Shown here: positions 11,881-22,890 of the stretch, in pieces
Layout of the letters: each line of letters starts with the position of its first letter
Numbering within the stretch: position 1 is the first letter of the stretch
DNA from: Nymphaea colorata
Lineage: Eukaryota; Streptophyta; Magnoliopsida; Nymphaeales; Nymphaeaceae
Reading direction: 5' to 3'
Length of the DNA: 64,000 nt
NCBI RefSeq assembly: GCF_008831285.2
Contig: NC_045149.1
Span: 8,150,417-8,214,416, forward strand
Program-made: the position numbers and the translations under genes
The notes under the pieces: model-generated
The model's input: the letters and a program-made list of their open reading frames with translations, nothing else
Database searches by the model: none
What the model was told of the DNA's origin: nothing

Positions 11881-12790
11881 GGTCAGCGCAGGAGATCGTT
11901 TGAGCTTGGAAACAAAGACCAGATGCTGGAGATAACAGAGCGACACAAGGAAGATAAGGAGAGAGGGGGAAGTTGGTTATGAGCAATGGCTGCTTCTTCC
12001 TAGATTAGCATTGCAGAGGGAAGGGGCTGGGGGAAATAGGATAGGTTGATGTGCACACATATGATAAGAAGGAAGATCATATTGGTATATGTAGAGAAAA
12101 CTAAGGTGCTTAGAGCTGCAAACGCTTGTGAACCAATATCAGCTGGTATCTTTTCCTTCTCTTATTGGATCTTTATCTTCATATGGTTTGAATGGAAACA
12201 AAGCTTGCTGGTGGTTAAATTTCCTTGTAGAGTTAAGTTTCTTTTATGACAAGTTACGGGCAGCCTACCGCTGGTTTTGGATTTATGGGGACATCAGATA
12301 ATAAATAAATAGTTTCTAAAAAGCATATATTTAAATGTAAACGTATATCAACTAATTATTTTTCTCAGTCCCCTGTAATCTTTAGCTTTTTAGTTCATTT
12401 TCTTCACCTAGTTAAGGATATATATTATGAAGGAGAGTTTGATTGGAAAGGCAAAGAGGGAGATTACTGCTCCGGAGGAGAGAGAGCCGGATCCTTTCCA
12501 TTTCTTTCACACACAAAAATAGATGGTCTTAATTTCTAAATTAATTTGGAGATTTTTTGTGAAATTCAAGCTTATCTGTTCTTACAGTAGCATTTATATT
12601 TTAACTTTTTCAGATATTAAAACCTTTTCTTTTAGAACATTTGATCACACCGATCCTTTTGACAACTTACTGTCTTATGAATCTGTTCCAAAATTGAAGC
12701 ACATTCATGAAACATTTGTGATGATGTATTTTCAATCTGCCTTATTTCTTAGGTAGGTTCATAGGACAGTAATACATTGTTACTGTCGCC
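11881..12790 (-). pseudogene. signal-peptide gene 5' part, left decayed copy
   Basis: Read on the minus strand, this is a promoter-plus-first-exon segment also found at 42050-42890 and 46540-47430. The hydrophobic leader LIFLVSLCYL followed by SKLKRSPA can be read at about 11990-11900, but the ATG seen at 42704 is missing because the region before the leader differs. The TATATATA box of the other copies is altered here. The mature protein is not present, so its function is unknown. Confidence 0.5.
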
Positions 12791-13008
12791 AAAGATGACC
12801 CAAACAGACGATCTATATTTTAAATTCTTATTTTAATTGATTTTTGTATTTTTATTTATGTATTATATTTGAAATATTTTTATCCAATTGTAAATACCAG
12901 ATCACTTAAATGGACGAAAAGAGGTAGGTTTAAAAATATTTAAGGAAAACAAAAAAAAAAGAATAAAATAGATGTGTAAAAAATTGGGTATTCCTTCTTT
13001 CATATAAC

Positions 13009-13345
13009 GGGGTGTTTGATGAGATCGGAATCGTAGAATTAAAATTCTCATTTTTGATAAAATAAGATTTCGATATCAAATAAGACAAATTTTATTATAG
13101 AATTCTAGAATCATGCTTGAATCAAAATTCTGGAATTGTGATTCCAGAATTTTATAATTTTTTTATTTCTAATTGATAATTTTAGAATTTTAATTCATGT
13201 TTTATCAAAAAAGCAATTTTCAATTCTAGAATAAAAAAATTCTAGAATATCAAGCAGAAAGGAAAACAAGAACTGAAATGACATGGTGAAATTTTGTTTC
13301 TAGAATTTTAATTCTAGAAAAAATTCATGGCCACCAAATGGCCCC
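13009..13345. mobile_element. AT-rich MITE-like element, left copy
   Basis: The ends are imperfect inverted repeats: GGGGTGTTTGATG at the left, and GGGGCCATTTGGTG when the right end is read in reverse complement. The interior repeats short palindromic TTCTAGAATT-type words and has no coding capacity. The same element is in the right arm at 44510-44884, so it predates the duplication. No clear target duplication was found. Confidence 0.6.
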
Positions 13346-13507
13346 AGAGTCACCTCACCCATTTTTAGTGCACACCCAGTTTGTTGACGCCATTCTTTAG
13401 CATTCCCAAGATCGGGTTTTGATCAGTCACTATTTTTCTATGGCTGCACGTAGCGTCATCTCTGTCATGGCCTAGTTGCACCATAACTCCCAATCTAGAG
13501 TGAATTT

Positions 13508-13876
13508 TGTAAGAAATCAAAATGAAGAAATAATTAAAGGGACAAAAATTTTTAAAGTGGTTCAGCCAATAGGCCTACGTCCACTAGTCTATGATTTCTT
13601 GCTTGCCTTCCTTTGGTGGAGAGGCTCATTTATATAGAGGAGTTACATAAGGGGTCTCTAGTTCCCAAGAGACATGACTTTTCATCTTTCAACATACATG
13701 ACTTTTCATCCCTCAAGAGACATGACTTTTCATCTCTCAAGAGACATGTCTTTTCATTTACTAAGAGACATGACTTTTCATCTTCCAACAGACATGACTT
13801 TTCATCTCTAAAGAGATATGACTTTTCATCTCCCAAGTAATACACATTGAGAGCCTTCTTGGTGTTTCTGTTAACA
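13508..13876 (-). repeat. copia B 3' LTR
   Basis: Read on the minus strand it begins TGTTAACA and ends TTCTTACA. It is 369 bp. A TATATAAA box lies at 13629-13636, with the 24-bp tandem repeats upstream of it in U3. Confidence 0.95.
13669..13836. repeat. 24-bp tandem repeats in copia B U3 (7 units)
   Basis: Seven consecutive 24-base units of the type GAGACATGACTTTTCATCTC plus four bases fill exactly 168 bases. They lie upstream of the LTR TATA box on the minus strand, the position of enhancer repeats in copia LTRs. The same array is in the other LTR from about 18242. On the minus strand each unit is a multiple of three and encodes an 8-residue repeat of the DEKSCLLR type. Confidence 0.9.
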
Positions 13877-13885
13877 TCCCCCCGC
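13877..13885 (-). other. copia B polypurine tract
   Basis: The minus strand reads GCGGGGGGA directly before the TGTTAACA start of the 3' LTR, as expected for the plus-strand primer. Confidence 0.85.
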
Positions 13886-15102
13886 AAGCTCAATGCTCCA
13901 ACAATGAGATTGAGCTTGTTAATTATTTGATAATGGTGCTGCTTACTAAGTGGCTTAGTTAAAATATCAGCAACCTGATCTTTGGAAGAGATGTACTGAA
14001 TTTTCAAATCTCCTTTAGCCAATTTTTCTCGAACAAAATGAAGGTCAATCTCTATGTGTTTGCTGCGACTATGATACACATGATGAGCTGCAAGATAGGC
14101 TGCGCCGATGTTGTCGCACCATAATATGGGAGGTTGTGATTGATCAACACAAAGTTCTTTTAATAAAAATTGTAACCACATGATTTCAGCAGTAGTGTTG
14201 GCAATGGATCGATACTCAGCCTCAGTGCTAGAACGAGAGACAACTGACTGTTTTTTAGCACTCCATGAAACTAGATTAGATCCAATAAACACTGCATATC
14301 CACCTGTAGAGCGTCTATCATCAAGACATCCTGCCCAATCTGCATCACTGTAAGCATTAATATTTAAAACTGAACTAGGTCTAATAACAAGGCCATAATC
14401 AATAGTGTGCTTCAAATATCTTAGGATTCTCTTTACGGCATCCCAATGGGCATCAGTAGGATGATGCATGTATTGACAAACTTTGTTGACAGCATAAGAG
14501 ATGTCTGGACGAGTCACAGTAGAGTATTGAAGAGCGCCAACAATGCTGCGATAAAGAGTTGGATCATAAAAATTTGATCCAGTTTGAGCAGATAAAGCAG
14601 GGGAGCATGCCATGGGAGTTGAAACTCCCTTAGCTCCAAGCATATTTGTTCTTTTGAGAAGCTCGAATATGTACTTCCTTTGAGACAATATTAGCTTATT
14701 GTCAATTCTTTTTGCTTCTATGCCCAAAAAGAAATGAAGCTCACCCAGATCTTTAATGGTGAACTCACTTTTGAATTGACAAATAATTTTATGAATATAT
14801 TCTGGTGAGCTTCCTGTTATGATCATGTCATCCACGTATACCAAAACATATAGAAGTATTTCTCTTTTTCTCAAAATAAAAAGAGATGAATCTGTTTGAG
14901 CCCCTTTAAAACCAAGATTTTGGAGGAATAGACTAAGACGGGCAAACCATGCCCTAGGAGCCTGACCATATAAAGCACGTTCAAGCTTGCATACATGATT
15001 TGGGAAAGAATGATTTTGAAATCCGGGTGGTTGAGCCATATAAACTTATTCTGAAATAGATCCATATAGGAATGCATTTTGAATATCCAGCTGATGTATT
15101 TT

Positions 15103-16476
15103 TCATTTGTGACTAATAGAAATAGTCAATACTGTCCGAATTGTAGTAGGCTTCACAACAGGGCTGAAGGTTTCAGTATAGTCAATTCCTTCTTTTTGAC
15201 TATATCCCTTGGCGACGAGTCTAGCCTTGTATCTTTCCAATGATCCATCTGCCTTTCGCTTGATTTTGAACACCCATTTACATCCTACAATGTGTTTGGC
15301 TTCTTTCTTTGGAACAAGTTTCCAAGTATTGTTTCGAATAAGAGCATCATATTCTTCTTGCATGGCCTTCCTCCAATTTTCATCTTCATATGCTTCCTTA
15401 AAACTTGAGGGTTCTTTGTCTTCAAGAAGAGTGGAGACAAGAGCTCTTGGAAGAGAGTGTTTGCTAGAAAAATATGTATGGAACTCATTGTATTTAGAAT
15501 TAGGTTTGAAGATTCCCACTTGAGATCTAGTAGTCATAGGATGGACTCGTTCTTGATTTGGTTCATTTTCATTGGATTGGGTAGGCTCCTCATTTTCAAG
15601 ACTTTCAGGTTGAGATTCACTATTTGTTTCAGACTGAAGTAAGGGTTCCTCTGAAGTTGTGGAGGTACTAGATGATGGTATTGTAGGGTTTGAGAACTGA
15701 TATTCATGAGGGGAGGTTAAAATTATAGCTTGGTTTTGAGTTTCTAGATCTTGAGTTCTAGTTTCTTGAGTATCAATAAAAGGAAATTTTTTCTCATTAA
15801 ATTGGACATGTCTCGAAATATAGATTTTACGAGTTCGTACACCCAAACAATAATATCCTTTATGTTGAGGAGCATAACCCAAGAAAACACATCTTTCAGA
15901 ACGGTAATCTAATTTATTTTTCTGATAAGCTCTTAAACAAGGAAAGCATTCACATCCAAAGATTTTGAGGAAGCCATAGTCAGGTTTCTCTTTGAACAAT
16001 TTTTCCAAAGGAGAAGCAAAATCAAGAATCTTGGTTGGCATTCGGTTAATCAAATATACAACAGTACAAAAAGCATATGACCAAAGGTTCTTAGGAATAT
16101 TACCTTCTGCCATTAGAGATAAACCTGTTTCAACAATATGTTTATGTCTCCTTTCAGCTGCTCCATTTTGTTCAGGGGTATGAGGACATGATATTCTATG
16201 TCCAATCCCATTATCGACAATATATGATTGAAGCCCTTGAAATTCTCCTCCCCAATCTGAGTGAAAATATTTTATCTTGTACCCAGTGAGATTTTCAGAA
16301 AGTGCCTTGAAAGCTTTAAAAACATGACTGACATCTGATTTTTTTTTCATCAAATAAATCCAAGTATATCTTGAAAACGCATCTATAAAAATCACATAGT
16401 ACTTAAAACCATTCACACTCTCCACTGGGGCTGGACCCCATACATCAGAATAAATGAGTTCAAGCGGGCGTTTCAC
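15103..16476 (-). pseudogene. copia B integrase and RT N-terminal part
   Basis: The frame carries the integrase core with the full D, D, E set: YSDVWGP (about residue 9), FHSDWGGEF (about 75) and EQNGAAERRHKHIVE (about 102). The linker with TSSTTSEEP-type low complexity follows, then the RT start with NNTWKLVPK, WVFKIKRK and the VAKGYSQKEGIDYTETF block. It ends at a stop at about 15103 inside the RT. The pre-integrase part upstream has a stop near 16534, so the polyprotein is cut on both sides. Confidence 0.88.
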
Positions 16477-16749
16477 CTTACTTGAAATAGCATTAAATGG
16501 AAGCTTATGACTCTTAGCCTTTTGACAAGCTTCTCACAAATAATTTAAACAATCATAATCATCATAATAAGACAAATCATACTTGTTCAAAACCTTCTTA
16601 ACAATGGAAAATGAAGGGCGACCAAGTCTTTTGTGCCACTGCCCAATAGTATGTCTTTCTCCAAGTTGTGCTTCCTTTTTTCTGCTACTAAGGTCTATCT
16701 TATATAGCCCATCACTGCTCGTTCCTTGATGAAGAATTTTTCCCGTTCC

Positions 16750-18021
16750 CTACTGCTTAACATAGCACATATTAGGATGAAACTCAAAATAGACTCCATT
16801 ATCCTTAGAAAAACGTTGTACAGATAACAAGTTTCTTGTTATTTTGGGCACATGAAGGAGATCATTTAAAACTAAATTTTGAGATGTCTTTGAAGAACCA
16901 ATATGAAAAATTCTCAAACCTGATCCATCTCCGATTTTTACTGCATCTCCACCTTTGTATTTGGCATGAATGGACAAATTATTGATATCATTGGTGATGT
17001 GATGAGTCGCACCGGAGTCAGGATACCAATTGTCATCTCCAATGTCTTGATTCAGAGTGCTAGAAGAAACTCCATGATATGCTTGAGGAGGCGTTGTCTC
17101 TTTTTCTTTAAGCAAGTTAGTATATGACCAACAAAACTTTGCAATATGACCAACTTTTCCATATATTTGGCACACAAAACGATCACCTTTGTATTGATCA
17201 CTTTTCCGGACTCCTCCTCTAGATTGATAGTTGTTTCTACCACGACCTCTGTAGTTGGTTTGGTTGTTGTAAACTTGTTTTGAGGCAATATTCGCAGCCG
17301 GCATAATAGATTCAAAAGTTTGAGAATCATCTTCTTTTAAGTTGGCTTCTTGTATGAGAAGAAGCCCATGAAGTTCGTTCAAAGAGACAGGGTCCTTTCG
17401 AGTTTCCATACTGACTTTAAAAGCAAGATATTCACTTGGCAATCCTCTAAGAATTTGAAGAACAAGATCATCTTCATCAACAGGTTTTGATGCAATGGCT
17501 AATTGATGAGCAATAGATTTTGCTTTGTTTATATAAACATCCATAGAACTAGACCCCTTTTTCAAATCTTGAAACTGTGATTTTAACTGCATTATTCGAG
17601 CCCTAAATTGAGTGGCATATGACTGCCTAAGAGCGCTCCAAACCTCTAGAGAGGTTTTTAAACCAATAATTTGGGTATGTATTGCTTCAGATAGAGAGGA
17701 CTTAATCAAACTCAAAAGTAGTTGATCATTTCTCAACCATTCAATATATTCTGAACTAATTTCAGTTGTTCCACTTCTAAACATTGATGGAGCAGGTTTA
17801 CTTCCATCAATATATCCCATAAGACCAAATGAGATCAAAATTGAAGTGAATTGAGATTCCCAAATAAGATAATTTTCAGCATTTAACTTGATGGTGAGGA
17901 AATGCTGTAAATTGCTTAGGCACTGAAGAGGAGAAGCAAGAAAATTCATACCCGTATCAGAGTTGACTCCTGTATTTGATGATGCTTCTTGATTTGCCAT
18001 GAGAATGAAACGCGGCAACAA
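16750..18021 (-). pseudogene. copia B Gag and protease
   Basis: The likely start is the second methionine (17998-18000, MANQEASS), 80 bases after the primer site. A UBN2-type Gag core fills residues ~40-240. The zinc knuckle at about residue 284 reads CQIYGKVGHIAKFC, so its second Cys is Tyr and zinc binding should fail. The protease motif YPDSGATHHIT (about residue 334) is intact. The frame stops at 16750, inside the pre-integrase region. Confidence 0.86.
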
Positions 18022-18067
18022 AAGATGTAATCCTTAGGATCTAGCAGCAACACTAACAAGGACCAGT

Positions 18068-18080
18068 GGCTCTGATACCA
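18068..18080 (-). other. copia B primer-binding site (tRNA-iMet type)
   Basis: The minus strand reads TGGTATCAGAGCC directly after the 5' LTR. This matches the 3' end of plant initiator tRNA-Met used by most copia elements. Confidence 0.93.
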
Positions 18081-18449
18081 TGTAAGAAATTAAAATGAAG
18101 AAATAATTAAAGGGACAAAAATTTTTAAAGTGGTTCAGCCAATAGGCCTACGTCCACTAGTCTATCATTTCTTGCTTGCCTTCCTTTGGTGGAGAGGCTC
18201 ATTTATATAGAGGAGTTACATAAGGGGTCTCTAGTTCCCAAGAGACATGACTTTTCATCTTTCAACATACATGACTTTTCATCCCTCAAGAGACATGACT
18301 TTTCATCTCTCAAGAGACATGTCTTTTCATTTACTAAGAGACATGACTTTTCATATTCCAACAGACATGACTTTTCATCTCTCAAGAGATATGACTTTTC
18401 ATCTCCCAAGTAATATACATTGAGAGCCTTCTTGGTGTTTCTGTTAACA
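18081..18449 (-). repeat. copia B 5' LTR
   Basis: This 369-bp LTR has the same ends and seven-unit repeat array as the copy at 13508-13876. Five substitutions separate the two. Confidence 0.95.
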
Positions 18450-18454
18450 AATTT

Positions 18455-19660
18455 TTCCAATTAACGGCTTAATTTGTTAGATGCACACCTTTAATATTCC
18501 ATTGAGCATTTTGATGCAAGTTAAAGCTATTTTAGTGGGTTGTCTGCATCCCCAACATGGCCCTTTTTCTGCTATAAACTTCTATTTCTAGTTTTACAGA
18601 ACACATAATTTTTGCAAATTTGTATGCCTTATATCGTTTAATCCAAGATGAGTTTTTGTAATCTACCACTTGGAGTTGCTTCTCTTATGTGTCTGTACTT
18701 CGAGCTTCATCAAATCCATAGACAGTATAACCAACTTCAGAACTATTGACACCTTAACTATTTCTAAACAGGAGACAGACAGCGGTTTTGGATTCTGTAA
18801 ACCGAGCTGCGTGTTCAAAAGCAGTAGACTAGATTAGATTAGATTAGATTATAGTCAGTACCAGAAATTAGGTGTTCAGAGGTCTATCATATTGGTGCAG
18901 AGAATGAGGAGCAAAGCAACAATATGCTGCTCTAGTCTCAACCTGTCACTAAAATGTCAGGGTATAATATAGCAAGTTTGGAAGCCACTCGATTAAAAGT
19001 TTCTCTGAACAACACTAATCAACTGAACTATTTGGTTCCACCTACACCAGTTGGAGAGATTGATGCAGAACTCCAGAATAGCAAGATTGCCTTCATTGTT
19101 GAAGGAACATGCATGTAGAACTTGGACTCTAGGGCCAATTCATTGGTTGAGGTACTATACTCATCTATCATGTAAGCAGCACCTATTTCTTGCAGAGATC
19201 AATAGAAGCAGAAAAGCACCAACATACAGCTGCATGATACGCTAGCTCTAGTTCCATCTAAGTAAGAGACATGCATTCCCTTAGATATTTTGAAGCAGAT
19301 TGGTGGAAGATTAGACATCTTACGTATGTATATACCACAATGAAGAAAATAAAGAAAAAAAAGTGGTTTGATGCCGGTAGAAAAAATTTCTCTTCCATTT
19401 AGCTCTAGGAACTTATTTCCTTGGTAAAAAATCCATGAACTTTTTGTATGGATATCAAATTCCCCCTAAAAGCTAAAACTGTAAGGATTTCACAGAGACC
19501 ATTATGCATTTTTCCCTTTCTTTCTTCATTGTGGTATATGTACATAAGATGTCGAATCTTCCACCAATGTGATTCAAAATATCTAAGGGCATGCATGTCC
19601 ATATAACTTAAGATGGAACTTGACCTAGCATAATCTTGGGGCGACATACTAGTGGTTTTC
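18455..19660. other. left-arm inner end with truncated foldback
   Basis: The stretch pairs with 43221-44390. A coding-like patch at 18955-19118 (plus) reads SLEATRLKVSLNNTNQLNYL and is conserved in the other arm at 43758-43976 on the opposite strand. I do not recognise it. The segments 19225-19345 and 19530-19650 are inverted copies of each other, forming a hairpin with the CCACAATGAAGAAA core. The homology to the right arm stops at about 19660. Confidence 0.55.
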
Positions 19661-21859
19661 ATTTGAATCATAATCTTGGCAATCAAATATAATGGGAAAT
19701 GAGAACTGGCATTTTCATTTGAATTATAGCTTGAGGTGAAATTTTGTTTGTAGAATTTTAATTCTAAAATCAAAATTCAAGGCCATCAAACTCCTCCTTA
19801 CTGTGTTTCTCATTTACACAGAATTATGCTCCTGCCCATGGCGATCCTTCTCCTCTATTACACATAAGAACTTGGCAAAGGATGTAGTCACTTATGTTTT
19901 CTGCTACACTTTTCGCAAGTAAAATTCCTGGCTTTTGAGGATTATACTGAGAAGTATTCTGTACAGAGTTAGAAAAACTTGTGAGTGGAGTAACTTCTGA
20001 AAAGGAAAAGAATTTAGTTTGTTATTGTACTTTATAAACTGTAAAAGAAATTACAGATTGGGTGCTGGTGTAAGGAGAACGTTGATCTCACCTTATTTTA
20101 CTTTTACTGTTATCCATCTTTGCTGCTAGTATTTCACTCAGAAATTTGATTGAAATCTGGCATCAGCATCAAGCTCATGCATGTCGTGAATTGTATGTCT
20201 TCCCATTTACGTTGTTTATTAGGTTTGGTTTTTTTTCTCTTGATCGTCTGCATCTTGTAAAATTTATTAGTTATTTGGATGTTCTGAATTAACTGATCAT
20301 TGAGGGCTTACATAGTCACTAAAAACACATTCTTTTCGAAAAAAATTCGTATAATAAGTTGCCGTTTAAAACTTTTAGAAAAACTCCAATTTTTTTTTTA
20401 AAAAATGCCAAAAGAAAAAAATTCGATTTTTCTTGTTTTCTCACATTTTCCCCATTTTTTTATCATTCTAAGCGTTCTTCATATTCTTTTAATGCCACAC
20501 TGCTTGTTTTCATTTTCTAAATTTTATTTGTTGCTTATTTACTTTTTTTATGTTTATATTATTTTTTTTTCATTTATTTTCCCTAATTTTTAGTATTTTA
20601 TATTCCTTTTAAAAATTACTATATTTTTCCTTTTTTTTTCAAGCTCGATGCATTATACCTGGAGAAAAATCTTGCCATTTATGTGATGAGGAGAAAAAGA
20701 GCTCTACCTGAACAAATCATAAACATGGTTTATAAACAAAACTTTAGTGGATTATGCAAAGTGTTCCTTCTCTCTTGTGTTTTTTGATTCTTGTCTACAT
20801 TTCTTGAATTCAGGATGCGATTTAGTTCTATTACATTGTCGGGAGAGAGAAAGAAAGCCAGAGGTCCTTAATTTGACCATTATTTTAGCTGAGGCATTTA
20901 TTTTTTCAGTTGTACACATTTGGTTTAATACTTCAGTACCACTTGTATGGGCCCAAAAAACAATATAGCAGTGATAAAAATCACCGGTATGCATCGCTCA
21001 ATTGACCGATATTTTACCAATGGTATATGCATTGATATTAGCTATGCCAGCCATACAAACAAACCATATAAAAGTTCTCGGCAGCAACGTCCGATTCACC
21101 GCCAAAAGATTACTTGCAAAACCTAATGAAGTAACCAACTAAACCACTGAATCAAATTTGGTTTGCCAATGGTCTATTTGGATGGACTCAGTTAAGTTTC
21201 CTTTTTGTAACATTAATTAAAGTTAAAGATTATTTAAAATTTTCAAGTTTGTGTTGACAAAAGGTTGTATAGCACACATGTAAGAGGTTTTCAGAACTAA
21301 CAAGAGTCTGAATTTCATGACTGCAAATTTTATAAGCAATTATAATAATCCATTTTATTCTATTAGCAGTAAAAAAATAGAGTTGTTGTATTAAAATCCT
21401 ATTTATACATTAAGGGGGGATTTTTAAACTTGTTTCTCTAATTTGATAAAGATTTCACATTTGTACAATTAGTTTTATAATGTTTTAAAATTCACAGGGT
21501 AAAACTAATTTTCGTGAAATTTGAAGTTGCTCTCATGAAAAGTTAACATTTTGCTTCAGAAGTCTTTGTTCCTTGTGTGGCCTTAAGGGGACCTTAACTG
21601 CCTGCCTGGGCCATTGGATAAGTCAAGAAGGGAGCTGTACGCTCGAGATCGCCAAACTTTCAAACAGTTTTTGGGCAGAGGAAATTTTTGTGTTGTTAAT
21701 GATCCTAATAACACTGTAACTTGGTCTAATAACAAATGGGGCATCAGAAAAGTATATTTCAGGCTCTAATTGCATTTTTGATATGGAAAATGGCATACAA
21801 TTTTTTGTATGGTCAGCACTAATGGCATCCAATTGCATAGACTGGGCCTTAGTTAACAC
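19661..21859. other. spacer DNA without recognised gene
   Basis: This is AT-rich DNA with long T and A runs at 20390-20640. Short frames exist but none has a family motif. A fragment at 19740-19800 resembles the end of the MITE at 13009-13345. Confidence 0.5.
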
Positions 21860-22454
21860 TAGCGCTGTACAAAAAGCCGAGCCAACTCCAACTGAACTCA
21901 ATCTCGCTCAGCTATGCTTGACTCATTTGGGCAAAGCGAGCTGAAGCTTAACTGACTACTCAAGCTTATAAACAAGTTGAGTTCAAGATACATGAACTCT
22001 ACTCGATTAAACTTGAGTGAGCTTATTTAATCTAGTTTTTTTTTGGTAATTTCTAAACTTCAAACCAAGGAAAGAGATCAAGTCAAATGGGAAGTTAGTG
22101 AATGAGCTTAAATTAGTCAAGCTCGAGCTGACACTCAGTCTATTGAGTTGAGCACGAAAGGGGATTTTATAGCTCGACATGAGCTCAAGCCGAGCTTGAG
22201 CTGAGCAAGATATGAGTTGAGTCAAGTCGCTCTGACCGAGCTTGAGCTCGACTTGGCTTGTGTCAGTGGTATTGCTACATGGTGGCTGGTGTGGGCAGTT
22301 GCCCAGGCTCACAAAATTAGTTTAATATATATGTTAATATTTTGATATATTTGATTGTTATACATGTAAGTGCCCCAAAGAAATTATAGGTATTGAATGA
22401 GTGCTCGCACCAGAAAAAATTTCTGACTCCGCTAGTGGCTTGTGTACAGCCCTA
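21860..22454. mobile_element. hAT-like non-autonomous element, outer copy
   Basis: The left end reads TAGCGCTGTACAAAAAGCC. The right end in reverse complement reads TAGGGCTGTACACAAGCC. The flanks are an 8-bp near-perfect duplication, GTTAACAC (21852-21859) and GTTAGCAC (22455-22462), as made by hAT transposases. The interior is full of GAGCTCGAGC-like repeats in both orientations and has no transposase. A second element is inserted close to its right end. Confidence 0.86.
22264..22437. mobile_element. 174-bp hAT-like element nested in the outer one
   Basis: It is flanked by a perfect 8-bp duplication GCTTGTGT (22256-22263 and 22438-22445). The ends read CAGTGGTATTGC and, in reverse complement from the right, CACTAGCGGAGTC, both of the CAGTGGCGGA type common in plant hAT elements. 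There is no coding capacity. Removing it restores a continuous outer element. Confidence 0.86.
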
Positions 22455-22830
22455 GTTAGCACATGTGTGTCATGCAGAGAACATTATTTTCATGCTTAAG
22501 GTTATGCCCATATCTGTTTTGGACCATAGTGCTGTGGTGCTCAATATCTCAAATGGCAGATGGTTGGAGGAAAAGGCCTCCTCAAGTTTTTCTCATGCTA
22601 TGCTGAAAGGCTAAAATGTGTAGCTCTGTGAAGGATTGTTGGATGATGGGAGTGAGAGGTTGTGTTATGCTTAGATTGATTAGGAAACTTGAAATTACCA
22701 GATGAAAGCATGCAATACTTTGGAATGAATGATGTTTTGGGGATGCTGGTCAGAAAGTGGAGGGAACAAAAGACAGCTTCAAAGAATTCTAAAAAGGGGA
22801 GATCATGTGTAGCTTGTTACATGATGATGA

Positions 22831-22890
22831 CACTACAAAAAAACTGCTTTTTACTGATGAGAGGAGGGACCAACATCAGTAACAGTCGAA
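22831..22890 (+). mobile_element. CACTA-type terminal fragment (possible)
   Basis: The sequence CACTACAAAAAAACTGC followed by TTTTTACTGATGAG closely resembles the terminal repeat of plant CACTA (En/Spm) elements. No matching inverted end or transposase is visible, so this may be an orphan terminus or a chance match. Confidence 0.35.

Larger units (their letters stand above)
13630..15039 (-). pseudogene. copia B RT C-terminal part and RNase H, running into the LTR
   Basis: The frame covers the second half of copia RT and the RNase H. The catalytic box VYVDDMIITGS is intact near 14830. RNase H motifs YSDADWAG, SRSSTEAEYRS and LWCDNIGAAYLA are intact. The RT segment that usually reads ALYGLKQAPRAW lacks two residues (ALYGQAPRAW). 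After the usual C-terminus near LSLRG the frame does not stop. It crosses the polypurine tract and continues about 80 residues into the 3' LTR through the 8-residue repeats. A stop upstream at about 15040-15045 detaches it from the rest of Pol. Confidence 0.87.
13508..18449 (-). mobile_element. Ty1/copia element B, complete with both LTRs
   Basis: This 4942-bp copia element lies on the minus strand. It has two 369-bp LTRs, a tRNA-iMet-type primer site, a polypurine tract and a 5-bp target duplication AATTT at 13503-13507 and 18450-18454. The order on the minus strand is Gag, protease, integrase, RT, RNase H. The integrase motif HSDWGGEF suggests an Ale/Retrofit-like lineage, though this is tentative. 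LTRs differ at 5 of 369 positions by eye. Stops near 16753 and 16534 and in the RT (about 15040-15103) make it defective. The right arm has no element at the matching place (about 44380). Confidence 0.96.
4247..19660 (+). repeat. left arm of large inverted duplication
   Basis: This interval, minus copia B, is repeated in reverse complement at about 43221-63262. Matches are colinear. Examples are 4436 with 63085, 6240-6420 with 60614-60430, 6828-7232 with 58410-58010, 8394-8628 with 51035-50793, 11115-11441 with 48133-47807, 12046-12249 with 47251-47048, the MITE at 13009-13345 with 44884-44510, and 18480-19660 with 44390-43221. Differences are substitutions plus several 0.5-1.6 kb one-arm segments. 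Homology ends inwards at about 19660. Outwards it reaches copia A. Confidence 0.93.
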
